Assembly: GCA_018822105.1 (NCBI GenBank)
Contig: JAHJLB010000023.1
Coordinates: 62,001 to 126,000, forward strand
Reading direction: 5' to 3'
Origin: Pseudomonadota bacterium
GTDB lineage: Bacteria > Desulfobacterota > Desulfovibrionia > Desulfovibrionales > Desulfovibrionaceae
DNA length: 64,000 nt
Shown: one piece after another, positions 10,007 to 29,004 of the stretch
Numbering within the stretch: position 1 is the first letter of the stretch
Layout of the letters: each line of letters starts with the position of its first letter
Translations under genes and position numbers: made by a program
Notes under the pieces: model-generated
The model's input: the letters and a program-made list of their open reading frames with translations, nothing else
Databases searched by the model: none
Told to the model about the DNA's origin: nothing

Positions 10007-10546
10007 CTATTTTTTGGAACCGGACTTGCCGGCCTTACGCCTGATGTGTTCTTCAAGGTACTTGATGCCCTTGCCCTTGTACGGCTCGGGCGGACGCACG
10101 CGACGGATCTGCGCTGCGGATTCGCCCAGAAGCTGCTTGTCAATGCCGGTGAGGTGCAGCTTGTTGCCCTCCACCGCGGCATCGATGCCCACGGGCAGCG
10201 GGAACTCAACCGGGTGCGAAAAGCCCACGGTGAGCACGATGCTTCTGCCCTGCAGCACAACTTTATAACCGACACCAATGACCTCAAGAGTCCTCTTGAA
10301 GCCGTTGGTCACACCCTCCACGCAGTTGGCGAGCAGGGTGCGGCGCAGACCGTGCTGGGCACAGGCCACGCGGGAGTCGTCCACGCGATTGACGGTCACG
10401 GCGCCATCCTCCATCACATAGGTGACGGCAGGATGCACGGGGGTGGACAAGGCGCCCTTGGGGCCCTTGATCTGCACGGCGTCAGCGCCGACTTTCACCT
10501 CCACCCCGGCAGGGATGGGAACAGGTTTTTTCCCGATACGAGACAT
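10007..10546 (-). CDS. rplF: 50S ribosomal protein L6
   Basis: Binds 23S rRNA near the sarcin-ricin loop and the factor-binding site. The 179-aa protein has two similar domains. It starts MSRIGKKPVPIPAGVEV and ends with the conserved RPPEPYKGKGIKYLEE stretch and a Lys-rich tail. The position rpsH-rplF-rplR is standard. Confidence 0.96.
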   Translation of the reverse strand: MSRIGKKPVPIPAGVEVKVGADAVQIKGPKGALSTPVHPAVTYVMEDGAVTVNRVDDSRVACAQHGLRRTLLANCVEGVTNGFKRTLEVIGVGYKVVLQGRSIVLTVGFSHPVEFPLPVGIDAAVEGNKLHLTGIDKQLLGESAAQIRRVRPPEPYKGKGIKYLEEHIRRKAGKSGSKK

Positions 10547-10557
10547 GTGTACCTCTT

Positions 10558-10941
10558 CTACCAGATTTCACAAAGGAGTTCGCCGCCGATCTTGTCGGCG
10601 GTGGCCAGAGAACCCGCGAGCAGCCCGCGCGAGGTGGACAGGATGCAAATCCCAAGGCCGTTCTGGACCTTGGGAATGTCCTCCACGCCCACGTAGACGC
10701 GGCGTCCGGGGGTGCTGACCTTCTTGAGCCCGCGGATGGCGGGCTTGCCAGCGGCATACTTGAGGGTCAGCTTCAGCTTGCCCTCAGCGCTGGCGCACTC
10801 GGTAATGTAACCCTCATTCTTGAGGATCTCTGCAATGGCGGCCTTCATCTTCGACGCAGGCATCTCCACGGTGGAATGAAACGCACCATGGGCGTTGCGA
10901 ATGCGCGTCAGCATGTCGGCAATGGGATCAACAACAGACAT
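10558..10941 (-). CDS. rpsH: 30S ribosomal protein S8
   Basis: A primary 16S rRNA-binding protein needed for assembly of the platform. The 127 aa begin MSVVDPIADMLTRIRNAHGA and end in the conserved GLLAGSLATADKIGGELLCEIW. In E. coli S8 represses the spc operon by binding near rplE, two genes upstream here; whether that applies in this organism cannot be seen. Confidence 0.96.
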   Translation of the reverse strand: MSVVDPIADMLTRIRNAHGAFHSTVEMPASKMKAAIAEILKNEGYITECASAEGKLKLTLKYAAGKPAIRGLKKVSTPGRRVYVGVEDIPKVQNGLGICILSTSRGLLAGSLATADKIGGELLCEIW

Positions 10942-10959
10942 AGTCAGCTCTCCTTGGAC

Positions 10960-11145
10960 TTACCAGCTGGATTTACGCACGCCTGGGAGTTCGCCTGCCA
11001 GGGACTTGTTGCGGAAGCAGATGCGGCAGCAGCCGAACTTGCGCAAGTATGCCCTGGAGCGTCCGCATATGGGGCAGCGATTGTAAGCCCGGACCTTGAA
11101 CTTCGGCTTGCGTTGGGCTTTCACCCGGAGACTTGTCCTGGCCAA
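10960..11145 (-). CDS. rpsN: 30S ribosomal protein S14 (zinc-type)
   Basis: A short 61-aa S14 of the zinc-binding kind, with CPIC and CCRIC motifs carrying the four ligands. The longer zinc-free paralogue is not in this window. It lies between rplE and rpsH. Confidence 0.95.
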   Translation of the reverse strand: MARTSLRVKAQRKPKFKVRAYNRCPICGRSRAYLRKFGCCRICFRNKSLAGELPGVRKSSW

Positions 11146-11157
11146 ACCGGTTTCCTC

Positions 11158-11697
11158 CTATTTTTTGAAAGGCATGCCAAGGAGGTCGAGCAACAGCTTG
11201 CCTTCCTTGTCCGTCTTCGCGGTGGTGGAGATGGTGACGTTCATGCCCTTGACCAATTCGACCTTGTCGATCTCCAGTTCGAAGAAGATCGTGTGCTCCT
11301 TGAGGCCCATGGTGAAATTCCCACGGCCGTCAAACCCGCGGTCGGGCACGCCGCGGAAGTCGCGGACGCGGGGCAGGGCGAAGCTCACCAGCTTGTCGTA
11401 GAAATCCCACATGCGGTCGCCGCGCAGGGTCACGCGGCAGCCCACAGGCTGCCCTTCGCGCAGCTTGAAGGCCGCGATGGACTTCTTCGCCCGGGTGACC
11501 ACGGCCTTCTGGCCGGCGAGCTGGGTCAGCTCAACCACGGCGGCGTCAATGAGCTTAGGGTTCTGGCTGGCCTCGCCCAAGCCGATGTTGAGCGAGATCT
11601 TCTGCATGCGCGGGATTTCCATGTTGCTCTTGTAGCCGAACTCTTTCTTGAGTTCGCCGGAAATCTTATCGTTGTATTCTTTTTGAAGGCGTCTCAT
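11158..11697 (-). CDS. rplE: 50S ribosomal protein L5
   Basis: Binds 5S rRNA and contacts P-site tRNA. The 179-aa product begins [20 protein letters not shown] and contains the conserved [20 protein letters not shown] and [15 protein letters not shown] stretches. It follows rplX by 8 nt. Confidence 0.96.
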   Translation of the reverse strand: MRRLQKEYNDKISGELKKEFGYKSNMEIPRMQKISLNIGLGEASQNPKLIDAAVVELTQLAGQKAVVTRAKKSIAAFKLREGQPVGCRVTLRGDRMWDFYDKLVSFALPRVRDFRGVPDRGFDGRGNFTMGLKEHTIFFELEIDKVELVKGMNVTISTTAKTDKEGKLLLDLLGMPFKK

Positions 11698-11705
11698 GGC
11701 GCAAC

Positions 11706-12026
11706 CTACTGGATGGTTTCGTTACACTTCTTGCAGAAGCGAACTTTCTTGCCGTCTTCATTCACCCGGTAGCCGACGCGCGCGGCCTTGGTGCAAGCAT
11801 TGCATACCACAGCAACATTGGAGATATGCACGGGAGATTCCTTTTCCACGATGCCGCCGGGCTGATTGGCATAGGGATTGGCCTTGGTGTGACGGCTGAC
11901 CTTGTTGGCGCCCTCGACAAGAACCCTGTCCTTCTTGCGAAGGATCTTGAGCACCTTGCCGATCTTTCCTTTGTCCTTGCCGGCAAGGATCATTACCTTG
12001 TCGTCTTTACGAATCTTGCAGTTCAT
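11706..12026 (-). CDS. rplX: 50S ribosomal protein L24
   Basis: One of the proteins that initiate large-subunit assembly. The 106-aa product has the KOW motif near the N-terminus ([20 protein letters not shown]) and a C-terminal part with CNAC and CKKC pairs, as in many bacterial L24 proteins. It sits between rplN and rplE. Confidence 0.95.
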   Translation of the reverse strand: MNCKIRKDDKVMILAGKDKGKIGKVLKILRKKDRVLVEGANKVSRHTKANPYANQPGGIVEKESPVHISNVAVVCNACTKAARVGYRVNEDGKKVRFCKKCNETIQ

Positions 12027-12058
12027 GACTTTGTCCTTACGTTCCTGTTACGGTCGTC

Positions 12059-12427
12059 CTACAGGACTTCCGGGGCCAGGGAGACGATCTTCATGAAGTT
12101 CTTCAGGCGCAGCTCACGGGCAACGGGCCCGAAGATGCGGGTACCCAGAGGCTCGTTGGCGTTGTTCAGCAGAACAGCCGAGTTGGTGTCGAACCGGATG
12201 AAGGAGCCGTCGGGACGGCCCACTTCCTTCTTGGTGCGCACGACAACGGCCTTCATCACTGCGCCCTTCTTCACCTTGGAGTGCGGCATGGCGTCCTTGA
12301 CGGACACGACAATGATGTCGCCCACCGAGGCATAGCGGCGCTTAGAGCCGCCAAGCACCTTGATGCAGCACAACAGCTTGGCGCCGGAGTTGTCGGCGAC
12401 GTCGAGATTGGTTTCGCTCTGGATCAT
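12059..12427 (-). CDS. rplN: 50S ribosomal protein L14
   Basis: An interface protein that forms a bridge to the small subunit and contacts L19. The 122 aa begin [19 protein letters not shown], and the conserved [20 protein letters not shown] follows. It is the first gene of the classical spc operon, but it is only 8 nt from rpsQ of the S10 group, so the two groups run together here. Confidence 0.96.
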   Translation of the reverse strand: MIQSETNLDVADNSGAKLLCCIKVLGGSKRRYASVGDIIVVSVKDAMPHSKVKKGAVMKAVVVRTKKEVGRPDGSFIRFDTNSAVLLNNANEPLGTRIFGPVARELRLKNFMKIVSLAPEVL

Positions 12428-12435
12428 AGCTGTAC

Positions 12436-12702
12436 CTACACCGCTTTCTCAACGATTTTGGACAGATGCCAACGCTTGCGCGCGCTCATGGGGCGGTGCT
12501 CGATGATGGTCACCGTGTCGCCGATCCCGCAGTCGTTGCTGGGATCATGGGCCATGAACTTCTTGCGGCGGCGGATATACTTTTTGAACAGGGGGTGCTT
12601 GATGAGCGTTGCAACGCTGACCACTATGGTCTTGTCGCACTTGTCGCTCACCACGACGCCGGTCAAAGTCCGCCTGTTGCTTTCTTGAGTCGTCTCGGAC
12701 AT
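12436..12702 (-). CDS. rpsQ: 30S ribosomal protein S17
   Basis: A primary 16S rRNA-binding protein with an OB fold. It has 88 aa, with the conserved [20 protein letters not shown] and the C-terminal [20 protein letters not shown]. It follows rpmC by 4 nt at the end of the S10 gene group. Confidence 0.95.
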   Translation of the reverse strand: MSETTQESNRRTLTGVVVSDKCDKTIVVSVATLIKHPLFKKYIRRRKKFMAHDPSNDCGIGDTVTIIEHRPMSARKRWHLSKIVEKAV

Positions 12703-12706
12703 GGCC

Positions 12707-12901
12707 TTATGCTCCCATTGCGCGCTGGGTCTGAATGGTCAGAATGCGCGCGATGTCTTTCTTCACAGCGGGTATGCGCTGGGTGTTCTCCAGCTGCGCC
12801 GTGGCATGCTGGAAACGCAGATTGAAGAGCTCCTTGCGCAGATCGCCGAGCTTGGTGGTCAGCTCAGCGGCGTCCAGAGCCCGCAGTTCCTTGGCGTTCA
12901 T
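12707..12901 (-). CDS. rpmC: 50S ribosomal protein L29
   Basis: A small two-helix protein near the peptide exit tunnel, where trigger factor and the signal recognition particle dock. It has 64 aa, with the typical [20 protein letters not shown] core. Its ATG overlaps the rplP stop by 1 nt. Confidence 0.95.
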   Translation of the reverse strand: MNAKELRALDAAELTTKLGDLRKELFNLRFQHATAQLENTQRIPAVKKDIARILTIQTQRAMGA

Positions 12902-13317
12902 TATTCAGCGCCCTCCTTGACCACGATAACAGTCTTGACGGAGAGCTTGTGCATGGCGCGGGTCAAGGCGACCTTGGCCACTTCAAGCTCCACACCCTTG
13001 ACTTCATAAAGGATGCGTCCGGCGCGGATGGGCGCAGCCCAGCCCTCCGGGGCGCCCTTACCGGAACCCATGCGGGTTTCAGCAGGCTTCTTGGTCAGGG
13101 GGTAGTCCGGGAACAGGCGGATCCAGACCTTACCGCCGCGCTTGATGTGGCGCATGATGGCGATACGTGCGGCTTCGATCTCCTGGCTCGTGATCTTCCC
13201 CGGCTCAAGGCTCTTCAGGGCCACATCGCCAAAGGCGATGGTGCTTCCCTTCACAGCAGGGCCCTTGATGCGGCCCTTTTGCTTCTTGCGGTATTTCAGT
13301 TTCTTTGGCGCGAGCAT
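12901..13317 (-). CDS. rplP: 50S ribosomal protein L16
   Basis: Helps position tRNA in the A site. The 138 aa begin [20 protein letters not shown]. The conserved [20 protein letters not shown] and the [20 protein letters not shown] segment mark L16. It starts 1 nt after the rpsC stop. Confidence 0.96.
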   Translation of the reverse strand: MLAPKKLKYRKKQKGRIKGPAVKGSTIAFGDVALKSLEPGKITSQEIEAARIAIMRHIKRGGKVWIRLFPDYPLTKKPAETRMGSGKGAPEGWAAPIRAGRILYEVKGVELEVAKVALTRAMHKLSVKTVIVVKEGAE

Positions 13318-13318
13318 G

Positions 13319-13957
13319 CTACTTTCCTACCTTGTCAAGAATCTCACCCTTGAAGATCCAGACCCGCACGCCGATGATGCCGTACGTGGTCTTGGCCGTG
13401 GCGTAGCCGTAGTCGATGTCGGCACGCAGGGTGTGCAGGGGCACGCGGCCGTCACGGTACCACTCGGAGCGGGCGATCTCCGCACCGGCCAGGCGGCCGG
13501 CACAGGCGACCTTGATGCCCTCCGCGCCGAACTTGCGGGACAGGGCCACGGTGCGCTTCATGGCGCGGCGGAAGGCCACGCGGCGCTCCAACTGGGTGGC
13601 GATGCTCTCGGCCACGAGCTGGGCCTCGACCTCGGGGCGGCGGATCTCCGTCACCTCGATGGTGATGTCGGTGCCGAACTCCTTCTTCAGGTCGTCGCGC
13701 AGCTTCTCGATCTCGGCGCCCTTGCGGCCGATGACGATGCCCGGACGCGCGGTGTGCAGCACAAGGCGAACCTTGCCGCCGGCGCGCTCGATCTCGATCT
13801 TGGCCAGACCGGCGTGATAAAGCTTCTTCTTCACATACTTGCGCAGCTTGTCGTCCTGGAGCACGAAGGCCGGATAATCCTTCTTGCTGAACCAGCGCGA
13901 CAGCCAGTTCTTGGTATACCCCAGGCGGAACCCGATCGGATGTACTTTCTGACCCAT
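13319..13957 (-). CDS. rpsC: 30S ribosomal protein S3
   Basis: Lies at the mRNA entry tunnel with helicase activity. The 212-aa protein has an N-terminal KH domain ([19 protein letters not shown], with the GxxG loop as GRKG) and a C-terminal S3 domain. It follows rplV by 8 nt in the S10 operon. Confidence 0.96.
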   Translation of the reverse strand: MGQKVHPIGFRLGYTKNWLSRWFSKKDYPAFVLQDDKLRKYVKKKLYHAGLAKIEIERAGGKVRLVLHTARPGIVIGRKGAEIEKLRDDLKKEFGTDITIEVTEIRRPEVEAQLVAESIATQLERRVAFRRAMKRTVALSRKFGAEGIKVACAGRLAGAEIARSEWYRDGRVPLHTLRADIDYGYATAKTTYGIIGVRVWIFKGEILDKVGK

Positions 13958-13965
13958 GGCGCCCC

Positions 13966-14298
13966 CTACTTTTCCTTCACGATGACGGTTATGTGACTGG
14001 TGCGCTTGAGGATCCGGTAGGCGCGACCCATGGCGCGAGGCATGATGCGCTTCTGCGTCGGGCCTTCGTTGACCATCACATTCCCCACCACCAGAGCGTC
14101 CACGTCCACGCCGGGAATCTGTCCGGCGTTGGCGATGGCCGAGTACAGCACCTTGCTGATCAGCTGGGCCGATTTCTTGGGCGTGAACTTCAGGATGTTC
14201 AACGCATCCTCAACCGGCTTGCCTTTGATGTTCTCCGCCACAATCCGCACCTTGCGCGCGGAAATGCGCAGGTACTTGGCGATAGCTTTGGCTTCCAT
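13966..14298 (-). CDS. rplV: 50S ribosomal protein L22
   Basis: Its beta-hairpin lines the peptide exit tunnel. The chosen start at 14298 gives 110 aa beginning [20 protein letters not shown], which matches the family from its first residues. The frame stays open far upstream, but that part is a shadow of rpsS and rplB. The hairpin and C-terminal region [20 protein letters not shown] is conserved. Confidence 0.95.
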   Translation of the reverse strand: MEAKAIAKYLRISARKVRIVAENIKGKPVEDALNILKFTPKKSAQLISKVLYSAIANAGQIPGVDVDALVVGNVMVNEGPTQKRIMPRAMGRAYRILKRTSHITVIVKEK

Positions 14299-14309
14299 TA
14301 CGGCGCTCC

Positions 14310-14588
14310 CTACTTGCCCTTGGCTTTCTTGTCCGCAGCGTGGCCGAAGAAGGTGCGGGTGGGCGAAAACTCGCCCAGCTTGTGCCCGACCATATTCTCC
14401 GTCACGAACACGGGAATGAACTTGCGGCCATTGTGCACCGCAAAGGTGAGCCCGACCATCTCGGGAAGGATGGTGGACCGGCGGGACCAAGTCTTGATGA
14501 CGCGGCGGTCCTTGTTCTCGTTGGCGACGTCGATCTTCTTCTGAAGATGGCCGTCCACGAAGGGACCTTTCTTGATTGATCTGGCCAT
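14310..14588 (-). CDS. rpsS: 30S ribosomal protein S19
   Basis: Forms a complex with S13 in the small-subunit head. The 92-aa protein begins [20 protein letters not shown] and ends with the conserved [20 protein letters not shown]. It lies between rplB and rplV. Confidence 0.96.
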   Translation of the reverse strand: MARSIKKGPFVDGHLQKKIDVANENKDRRVIKTWSRRSTILPEMVGLTFAVHNGRKFIPVFVTENMVGHKLGEFSPTRTFFGHAADKKAKGK

Positions 14589-14597
14589 GTTCTACTC

Positions 14598-15428
14598 CTA
14601 CTTCTGCCCGCGGCGCTTGACGATAAGCTTGGAGGACGACTTCTTCGGCGAGCGGGTCTTGTAACCCTTGCTCGGCATGCCCCAAGGAGAGCACGGATGC
14701 CGGCCGCCAGAACTTCTGCCCTCGCCGCCGCCCAGGGGGTGGTCGACCGGGTTCATGGCAACGCCGCGCACCTCGGGCCGACGGCCCTTCCAGCGATTGC
14801 GGCCCGCCTTGCCCAGGGTGATCTTCTCATGATGGATGTTGCCGACCTGACCGATGGTGGCCATGCAGTGCGAAAGCACCTTGCGCACCTCGCCCGAAGG
14901 CATGCGAAGCAGGGCGTAGGCGCCCTCCTTGGCCACCAGCTGGGCGTATGCGCCGGCGGCGCGGCAGAACTGGCCGCCGCGGCCGGGGTGCAGCTCAACA
15001 TTGTGTATGACCGTGCCCACCGGGATGCGGGAAAGCATCAGCGCGTTGCCGGGCTTGATGTCCGCCGTGTCGCCGGAGAGGATCTGGTCGCCCACCTTGA
15101 GGCCCAGGGGGGCCAGGATGTAGCGCTTCTCGCCGTCGATGTAGTGCAGCAGGGCAATGCGCGCGCTGCGGTTGGGATCGTACTCCACGAAGGCGACCTT
15201 GGCGACGATGCCGGCCTTGTCGCGACGGAAGTCGATGACGCGGTATGCGCGCTTGTGCCCGCCGCCACGGCGACGGGAGGTGATGCGGCCGAAGTGGTTG
15301 CGGCCGGACTTGTTGCTCAGCCCCTCGGTGAGGCTCTTCTCTGGAGTGCTCCGGGTGATCTCCTCAAAGGTGGAGATGGTCTGGAAGCGGCGTCCAGCCG
15401 ATGTGGGTTTTACCTTGCGGATGGACAT
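14598..15428 (-). CDS. rplB: 50S ribosomal protein L2
   Basis: One of the most conserved large-subunit proteins, required for subunit association and the peptidyl transferase centre. It has 276 aa. The conserved segments [36 protein letters not shown] and the C-terminal [20 protein letters not shown], which carries the key His, are all present. It follows rplW by 2 nt. Confidence 0.97.
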   Translation of the reverse strand: MSIRKVKPTSAGRRFQTISTFEEITRSTPEKSLTEGLSNKSGRNHFGRITSRRRGGGHKRAYRVIDFRRDKAGIVAKVAFVEYDPNRSARIALLHYIDGEKRYILAPLGLKVGDQILSGDTADIKPGNALMLSRIPVGTVIHNVELHPGRGGQFCRAAGAYAQLVAKEGAYALLRMPSGEVRKVLSHCMATIGQVGNIHHEKITLGKAGRNRWKGRRPEVRGVAMNPVDHPLGGGEGRSSGGRHPCSPWGMPSKGYKTRSPKKSSSKLIVKRRGQK

Positions 15429-15430
15429 AT

Positions 15431-15721
15431 CTAGACTCCCTCGAAGAACTCAATTTTGTCGCCCTTGGCAAGGGTGACGAAGGCCTTCTTGAACCCCGCC
15501 ACTTTACCGATGGTCCTTCCATGACGGACACGGCGGCAGGGGCGCTTGCGCAGGATGTTCACAGCCTCGACCTTGACGTTGAAGGCGGCCTCCACGGCGC
15601 GCTTGACCTCGATCTTGTTGGCGGAGTTCGCCACAATGAAGGACACCTGGTTCAGGTATTCCTTCGAGAGGTTGGCCTTCTCGGTGATGACCGGGCGGAT
15701 GATTATTTTCGTGTAGTCCAT
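15431..15721 (-). CDS. rplW: 50S ribosomal protein L23
   Basis: Sits at the tunnel exit and is the docking site of trigger factor. The 96 aa begin [20 protein letters not shown] and include the family stretch [20 protein letters not shown]. It lies 1 nt from the rplD stop. Confidence 0.96.
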   Translation of the reverse strand: MDYTKIIIRPVITEKANLSKEYLNQVSFIVANSANKIEVKRAVEAAFNVKVEAVNILRKRPCRRVRHGRTIGKVAGFKKAFVTLAKGDKIEFFEGV

Positions 15722-15722
15722 G

Positions 15723-16343
15723 CTACTTCAACCTCTCCTGAACGGAAATAGCAGCGCTCTCAAGCATGATCAGCTTCGGGTACAGCAACACGTCGTAGGC
15801 GTTGAGTTTGTCGGCCGGAAGCAGCTTGATGCCAGGAAGATTACGCGCTGAAAGAAGCAGGTTATTATCCACTTCCGTAAAAACAATCAAGGCTTTTTCC
15901 AAACCGAGCCCCTTGGCGAACTCGGCGAAGTGCTTGGTCTTGATCTCCGGAAGCTCTATGCCCCTCAACACCATCAGGTCGTCTCCGGCCAGGCGCGAGG
16001 ACAGGGCCATCTTCAAGGCCAGGCGGCGCACCTTGCGGTTGACCTTGAACTCGTAGCTGCGCGGGGAAGGCCCGAAGACGATGGCGCCGCCGCGCCACAG
16101 GGGCGAACGGTTGGAGCCGGCGCGGGCGTGGCCCGTGCCCTTCTGCTTCCAGGGCTTCTTGCCGCCGCCGGAGACAAAGGCGCGGGTCTTGGTGGAATGG
16201 GTGCCGACGCGCTTGGCGGCCAGCTGGGCCCGCACCACCAGGTGCATGATTTCGGGGCGGACATCCACCTCGTAGACGTCCGCGGACAGATCGAGGCTGC
16301 CCACTTCCTTCTTGTTTTGGTCGAACACGGTAACAGTTGCCAT
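15723..16343 (-). CDS. rplD: 50S ribosomal protein L4
   Basis: An early-assembly protein with a loop reaching into the exit tunnel; in E. coli also the autoregulator of the S10 operon. It has 206 aa. The tunnel loop region [20 protein letters not shown] is clear. No E. coli-like S10 leader could be recognised upstream of rpsJ. Confidence 0.96.
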   Translation of the reverse strand: MATVTVFDQNKKEVGSLDLSADVYEVDVRPEIMHLVVRAQLAAKRVGTHSTKTRAFVSGGGKKPWKQKGTGHARAGSNRSPLWRGGAIVFGPSPRSYEFKVNRKVRRLALKMALSSRLAGDDLMVLRGIELPEIKTKHFAEFAKGLGLEKALIVFTEVDNNLLLSARNLPGIKLLPADKLNAYDVLLYPKLIMLESAAISVQERLK

Positions 16344-16356
16344 GATTGTGTTCCTT

Positions 16357-16989
16357 CTACCCGGCCTTGCGGATCATCACCAAGCCGTTTCTGCAGCCTG
16401 GAATCTGACCCTTGACCACGATGATATTATCCTCCAGGCGGACATCAATGATCTCCACGCTGGACAGGGTCACGCGCTCGTCGCCCATGTGTCCGGGCAT
16501 CTTCTTGTCCTTGAACACGCGGGAGGGCTCGGTGTTGGTGCCGATGGAGCCGCCGGAGCGGTGGACCTTCTCGGCGCCGTGGGTGGCCTTGAGGCCGGAG
16601 AAGTTCCAGCGCTTCATGACGCCCTGGAAGCCCTTGCCCTTGGAGGTGCCGGTGACCTTCACTTTCTCGCCGGGCTGGAAGATGCCCACCGTGATGTCCT
16701 GGCCGACCTCATAGCCGTCCACTGCGTCCAGGGAGAATTCCCTGAGGTGGCGGTAGAAGCCCTTGGCGGCCTTGGCCTGGTGGCCCTTGGCGGGCTTGGT
16801 CAGCTTGCGCTCCGGGATGGCGTCGAAGCCAACCTGCAGGGCGTTGTAGCCTTCCTTGTCCGAGGTCTTGATCTGCAGGACCGGGCAGGGCCCGGCGCTG
16901 ATGACCGTGACGGGCACAACGGTGCCGTCATCGGCGAAGATGCGGGTCATGCCGAGTTTGCGGCCGAGAAGTCCGAGAGTCTTTGCCAT
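16357..16989 (-). CDS. rplC: 50S ribosomal protein L3
   Basis: An early-assembly protein close to the peptidyl transferase centre. It has 210 aa. The conserved [19 protein letters not shown] and the segment with the methylated Gln in other bacteria ([20 protein letters not shown]) are present. It follows rpsJ by 14 nt. Confidence 0.96.
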   Translation of the reverse strand: MAKTLGLLGRKLGMTRIFADDGTVVPVTVISAGPCPVLQIKTSDKEGYNALQVGFDAIPERKLTKPAKGHQAKAAKGFYRHLREFSLDAVDGYEVGQDITVGIFQPGEKVKVTGTSKGKGFQGVMKRWNFSGLKATHGAEKVHRSGGSIGTNTEPSRVFKDKKMPGHMGDERVTLSSVEIIDVRLEDNIIVVKGQIPGCRNGLVMIRKAG

Positions 16990-17003
16990 GTCGCTCCCCT
17001 CCC

Positions 17004-17321
17004 CTACAGCTTGATCTCAACGTCAACGCCGGCAGGCAGGGAAAGCTTGCCCAAGGCGTCGACGGTCTGCTGGGTGGGCTCCAGGATGTCGAGCAGGCGC
17101 TTGTGGATGCGCATCTCGAACTGCTCGCGGGACTTCTTGTCCACGTGCACGGAGCGGTTCACAGTGGTTTTGAGGATGTTCGTGGGCAGGGGGATGGGCC
17201 CGGCGATGGCCGCACCGGTATTCCGGGCGGTATCGACGATCTCCGTCACAGCCTTGTCCAGGATGCGGTAATCGTAGGCCTTGAGCTTGATCCGAATACG
17301 GTCGCTCGTCATCGCAGCCAT
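17004..17321 (-). CDS. rpsJ: 30S ribosomal protein S10 (NusE)
   Basis: Small-subunit protein and, as NusE, a partner of NusG and NusB in transcription antitermination. The start at 17321 has AAGGAGA about 5 nt upstream and gives 105 aa ([20 protein letters not shown]). A second ATG at 17312 is less well placed. It is first in the S10 group, separated from fusA by a 205-nt gap where many bacteria carry a copy of tuf. Confidence 0.95.
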   Translation of the reverse strand: MAAMTSDRIRIKLKAYDYRILDKAVTEIVDTARNTGAAIAGPIPLPTNILKTTVNRSVHVDKKSREQFEMRIHKRLLDILEPTQQTVDALGKLSLPAGVDVEIKL

Positions 17322-17423
17322 ACACTCTCCTTCGTTTCCGGGGGTTTAAAGCCCCTCGCGCCAAGCTTGCGTTTGCCTGCCGCTCTACGGAAATGCTGGG
17401 GGTTATCTGGTTCTCGTGACTCG

Positions 17424-17444
17424 TTCCGGGGCCATCCCCCGGAA
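17424..17444 (-). promoter_or_regulatory. Perfect hairpin in the fusA-rpsJ gap
   Basis: An 8-bp stem, TTCCGGGG/CCCCGGAA (17424-17431 with 17437-17444), with a 5-nt loop lies in the 205-nt gap before rpsJ. On the minus strand no U-run follows, so it is not a standard intrinsic terminator. It may be an attenuator or a protein-binding leader element of the S10 group. No clear promoter is visible in the gap. Confidence 0.3.
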
Positions 17445-17526
17445 ATTTTCTACGAGGCGGAACGTTGCCTTACTTGCTGGTCTCTTCTCCTGTCAAGGGA
17501 AATATGCGCCGGGCCGATCCCGGCGG

Positions 17527-19605
17527 CTACTTCTTCTTGACGATCTCCTCGGCAATGTTGCCGGGAACCTGTTCATAATGGTCAAACTGCATGGTGAAGG
17601 TGGCGCGGCCCTGGGTGCGCGAACGCAGATCCGTGGCGTAGCCGAACATGCTCGACAAGGGCACCTGGGCCGTGATGACCTGGGAACTCACACGGGCCTC
17701 CAGGCTGCTCACCCGGCCGCGGCGGCCGTTCAGATCGCCCATGACGTCGCCCAGGTATTCCTCGGCGGTGACGACCTCGACGCTCATGATGGGCTCAAGC
17801 AGCACCGGTCCGGCCTTCTGGGCGGCCTCCTTGATGGCCATGGAGCCCGCGACGTAGAAGGCCTGCTCGCTGGAGTCGACCTCGTGGAAGGAGCCGTGGA
17901 CCAGCCGGACCTTCACATCAACGGCCGGAAAGCCGGCCAGGATGCCGTTCTTCAGGGCGTCGGCGATGCCGCGGCCCACGGGGGCGATGTATTCCTTGGG
18001 GATGATGCCGCCCTTGATGTCGTCCTCGAACACGTAGCCCCCTGCGGGGTTCGGCTCGATCTCGATGACCACGTGGGCGTACTGGCCGCGGCCGCCCGTC
18101 TGCTTGGCGTGCTTCATGTCCGCCTTGGCGGGCTTGGTGATGGTCTCGCGGTAGGCCACGCGGGGCGCGCCCACGTTGGCGTTGACGTTGAACTCGCGCA
18201 GCAGGCGGTCAACGATGATCTCCAGGTGCAGCTCGCCCATGCCGGCGATGAGGGTCTGGCCGGTCTCCTCGTTGCCCTTGACGCGGAAGGAGGGGTCCTC
18301 CTTGGTCAGCTTGGCCAGGCTCTGGGAGAGCAGGTCGCGGTCGGCCTTGGTCTTGGGCTCGATGGCGACCTCGATGACCGGCTCCGGGATGTCCAGGGAC
18401 TCCAGGACCACGGGGAAGCGGACGTCGGCCAGGGTGTCTCCGGTGGAGACGCTCTTCAGGCCCACGGCGGCGACGATGTCGCCGGCCAGGGCGACCTTGA
18501 TCTCTTCACGCTTGTTGGCGTGCATCTTGAGCAGGCGGCCGATGCGCTCCTTCTTGCCATTGCCCGCGTTGACCACGGTGGCGCCGGACTCGATGCGGCC
18601 GGAATAGACGCGCAGGAAGGTCAGGTGGCCCACAAAGGGGTCGGTCATGAGCTTGAAGGCCAGGGCCGCCAGGGGCTTGGTGTCGTCGCAGGGGCACTCG
18701 ATCTCCTGGGTCTCGTCATCGGGGTTGATGCCCCTCATGGCCGGGATGTCGAGCGGGGAAGGCATGTAGTCGATGATGGCGTCGAGCAGGGGCTGCACGC
18801 CCTTGTTGCGGAAGGCGGTGCCACAGAGCACCGGGCAGATCTTCATGGCGATGGTGGCCTTGCGGATGCCCAGCATGATCTCTTCCACGGTGAGCTCCTC
18901 ACCGGCGAGATACTTCTCCATCATGGCCTCGTCTTCCTCGACGACGGCCTCCAGCATGACCTGGCGCAGCTCGTCGTACTTGGCCTTGAGGTCGGCGGGG
19001 ATCTCCACCACATCAAAGGCCACGCCCTTGTCCGCGGCGCGGTCGACGTAGATGACGGCGTGCCCGTAGACCAAGTCGACCATGCCGACGTAGGAGTCCT
19101 CGCTGCCGATGGGGATGTGCAGGGGCACGGGCTTGGCGCCCAGGCGGGTCTTGATCATGTCCACGCAGCGGAAGTAGTCGGCGCCCACGCGGTCCATCTT
19201 GTTCACGAAGGCGATGCGCGGGACGTTGTAGCGGTCAGCCTGGCGCCAGACGGTCTCGGACTGGGGCTCGACGCCGGCAACGGCGTCAAAGACGGCGATG
19301 GCGCCGTCGAGCACGCGAAGGGAACGCTCCACTTCCATGGTGAAGTCAACGTGGCCCGGCGTATCAATAATGTTAATGCGGTGTTCGCGCCAGTAGCAGG
19401 TGGTGGCGGCACTGGTGATGGTGATGCCGCGCTCCTGCTCCTGAACCATCCAGTCCATGGTGGCATTGCCGTCATGGACTTCGCCGATCTTGTGGGAAAC
19501 GCCGGTGTAAAAGAGGATGCGCTCAGTGGTCGTGGTCTTACCGGCATCGATGTGAGCCATGATGCCGATATTGCGCTGCCTCTCGCTGGGGACGACTTTG
19601 GACAC
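17527..19605 (-). CDS. fusA: Elongation factor G
   Basis: GTPase that drives translocation and, with RRF, ribosome recycling. The 692-aa protein has a normal five-domain layout. The GTP-binding motifs are visible: AHIDAGKTT near residue 18, DTPGHVDF in G3 and NKMDRVG in G4. Domain IV follows [16 protein letters not shown]. It is third in the str operon after rpsL and rpsG. Confidence 0.97.
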   Translation of the reverse strand: MSKVVPSERQRNIGIMAHIDAGKTTTTERILFYTGVSHKIGEVHDGNATMDWMVQEQERGITITSAATTCYWREHRINIIDTPGHVDFTMEVERSLRVLDGAIAVFDAVAGVEPQSETVWRQADRYNVPRIAFVNKMDRVGADYFRCVDMIKTRLGAKPVPLHIPIGSEDSYVGMVDLVYGHAVIYVDRAADKGVAFDVVEIPADLKAKYDELRQVMLEAVVEEDEAMMEKYLAGEELTVEEIMLGIRKATIAMKICPVLCGTAFRNKGVQPLLDAIIDYMPSPLDIPAMRGINPDDETQEIECPCDDTKPLAALAFKLMTDPFVGHLTFLRVYSGRIESGATVVNAGNGKKERIGRLLKMHANKREEIKVALAGDIVAAVGLKSVSTGDTLADVRFPVVLESLDIPEPVIEVAIEPKTKADRDLLSQSLAKLTKEDPSFRVKGNEETGQTLIAGMGELHLEIIVDRLLREFNVNANVGAPRVAYRETITKPAKADMKHAKQTGGRGQYAHVVIEIEPNPAGGYVFEDDIKGGIIPKEYIAPVGRGIADALKNGILAGFPAVDVKVRLVHGSFHEVDSSEQAFYVAGSMAIKEAAQKAGPVLLEPIMSVEVVTAEEYLGDVMGDLNGRRGRVSSLEARVSSQVITAQVPLSSMFGYATDLRSRTQGRATFTMQFDHYEQVPGNIAEEIVKKK

Positions 19606-19623
19606 TGTTCGTACTCTCCGTGA

Positions 19624-20121
<498 letters not shown>

Positions 20122-20493
20122 TTACTTCGGACGCTTGGCGCCGTACTTGGAACGGCCCTGGCGGCGATCGGACACGCCAGCGGTGTCGAGCGTGCCACGG
20201 ACGATATGGTAGCGGACACCGGGAAGGTCCTTCACGCGGCCGCCGCGGATGAGCACAACCGAGTGCTCCTGAAGGTTGTGGCCCTCGCCGGGGATGTACG
20301 CGGTGACCTCAATGCCGTTGGTCAGCCGCACGCGGGCAACCTTGCGCAGCGCGGAGTTCGGCTTCTTGGGCGTGGTGGTGTACACGCGGGTACACACGCC
20401 GCGACGCTGCGGACACTCAAGCAGGGCCGGGGTCTTTTTACGCTTCCCGATCTTTTTGCGCGACTTGCGGATCAACTGACTGATAGTAGGCAT
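20122..20493 (-). CDS. rpsL: 30S ribosomal protein S12
   Basis: Decoding-site protein; changes at its two conserved lysines give streptomycin resistance elsewhere. The 123 aa include [18 protein letters not shown], with the Lys43 equivalent, and [10 protein letters not shown]. The Lys at both usual sites points to a sensitive allele. The start has GGAGG 4-5 nt upstream. It has its own candidate promoter in the gap after rpoC. Confidence 0.97.
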   Translation of the reverse strand: MPTISQLIRKSRKKIGKRKKTPALLECPQRRGVCTRVYTTTPKKPNSALRKVARVRLTNGIEVTAYIPGEGHNLQEHSVVLIRGGRVKDLPGVRYHIVRGTLDTAGVSDRRQGRSKYGAKRPK

Positions 20494-20535
20494 GAACCCT
20501 CCGAGAAAGTGCTAAAATGCAATGCAAGAGGACCG

Positions 20536-20564
20536 CTCTTAGTCCTATAGCGGCCCGCTGTCAA
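20536..20564 (-). promoter_or_regulatory. Promoter of the str/S10/spc/alpha block
   Basis: In the 164-nt gap between rpoC and rpsL, a perfect TTGACA (20564-20559) is followed after exactly 17 nt by TAAGAG (20541-20536) on the minus strand. Transcription would begin near 20529, about 36 nt before the rpsL start codon. No comparable promoter is seen in later gaps, so this may serve much of the block down to rplQ. Confidence 0.55.
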
Positions 20565-20657
20565 GTCCCTTGCCGAGCCCCCGGTCACGGGGAATGGGGT
20601 GGGCGCCCGTCCCGGCGCCGCCCTGCACATGGTCTCGCGCCCGGGGACGGGCACGTC

Positions 20658-24815
<4,158 letters not shown>

Positions 24816-24903
24816 GGAATTTCCTCGTAAGTTTGACAGTTCCCTAAGGACCCGCGCTTAGGAGCGGGTCAGCCCACCAACGGCCGGGGGGTGCGCCCCC
24901 GCC

Positions 24904-29004
<4,101 letters not shown>

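Noticed and set aside
14299-14694. Extension of rplV upstream of 14298
   Set aside because: The added residues do not match L22 and overlap rpsS and rplB; the family match starts at [10 protein letters not shown].
20605-20652. GC-rich stem (GCCCGTCCC/GGGACGGGC) after rpoC as an intrinsic terminator
   Set aside because: The loop is about 30 nt and no U-tract follows on the minus strand; only the promoter in this gap is reported.
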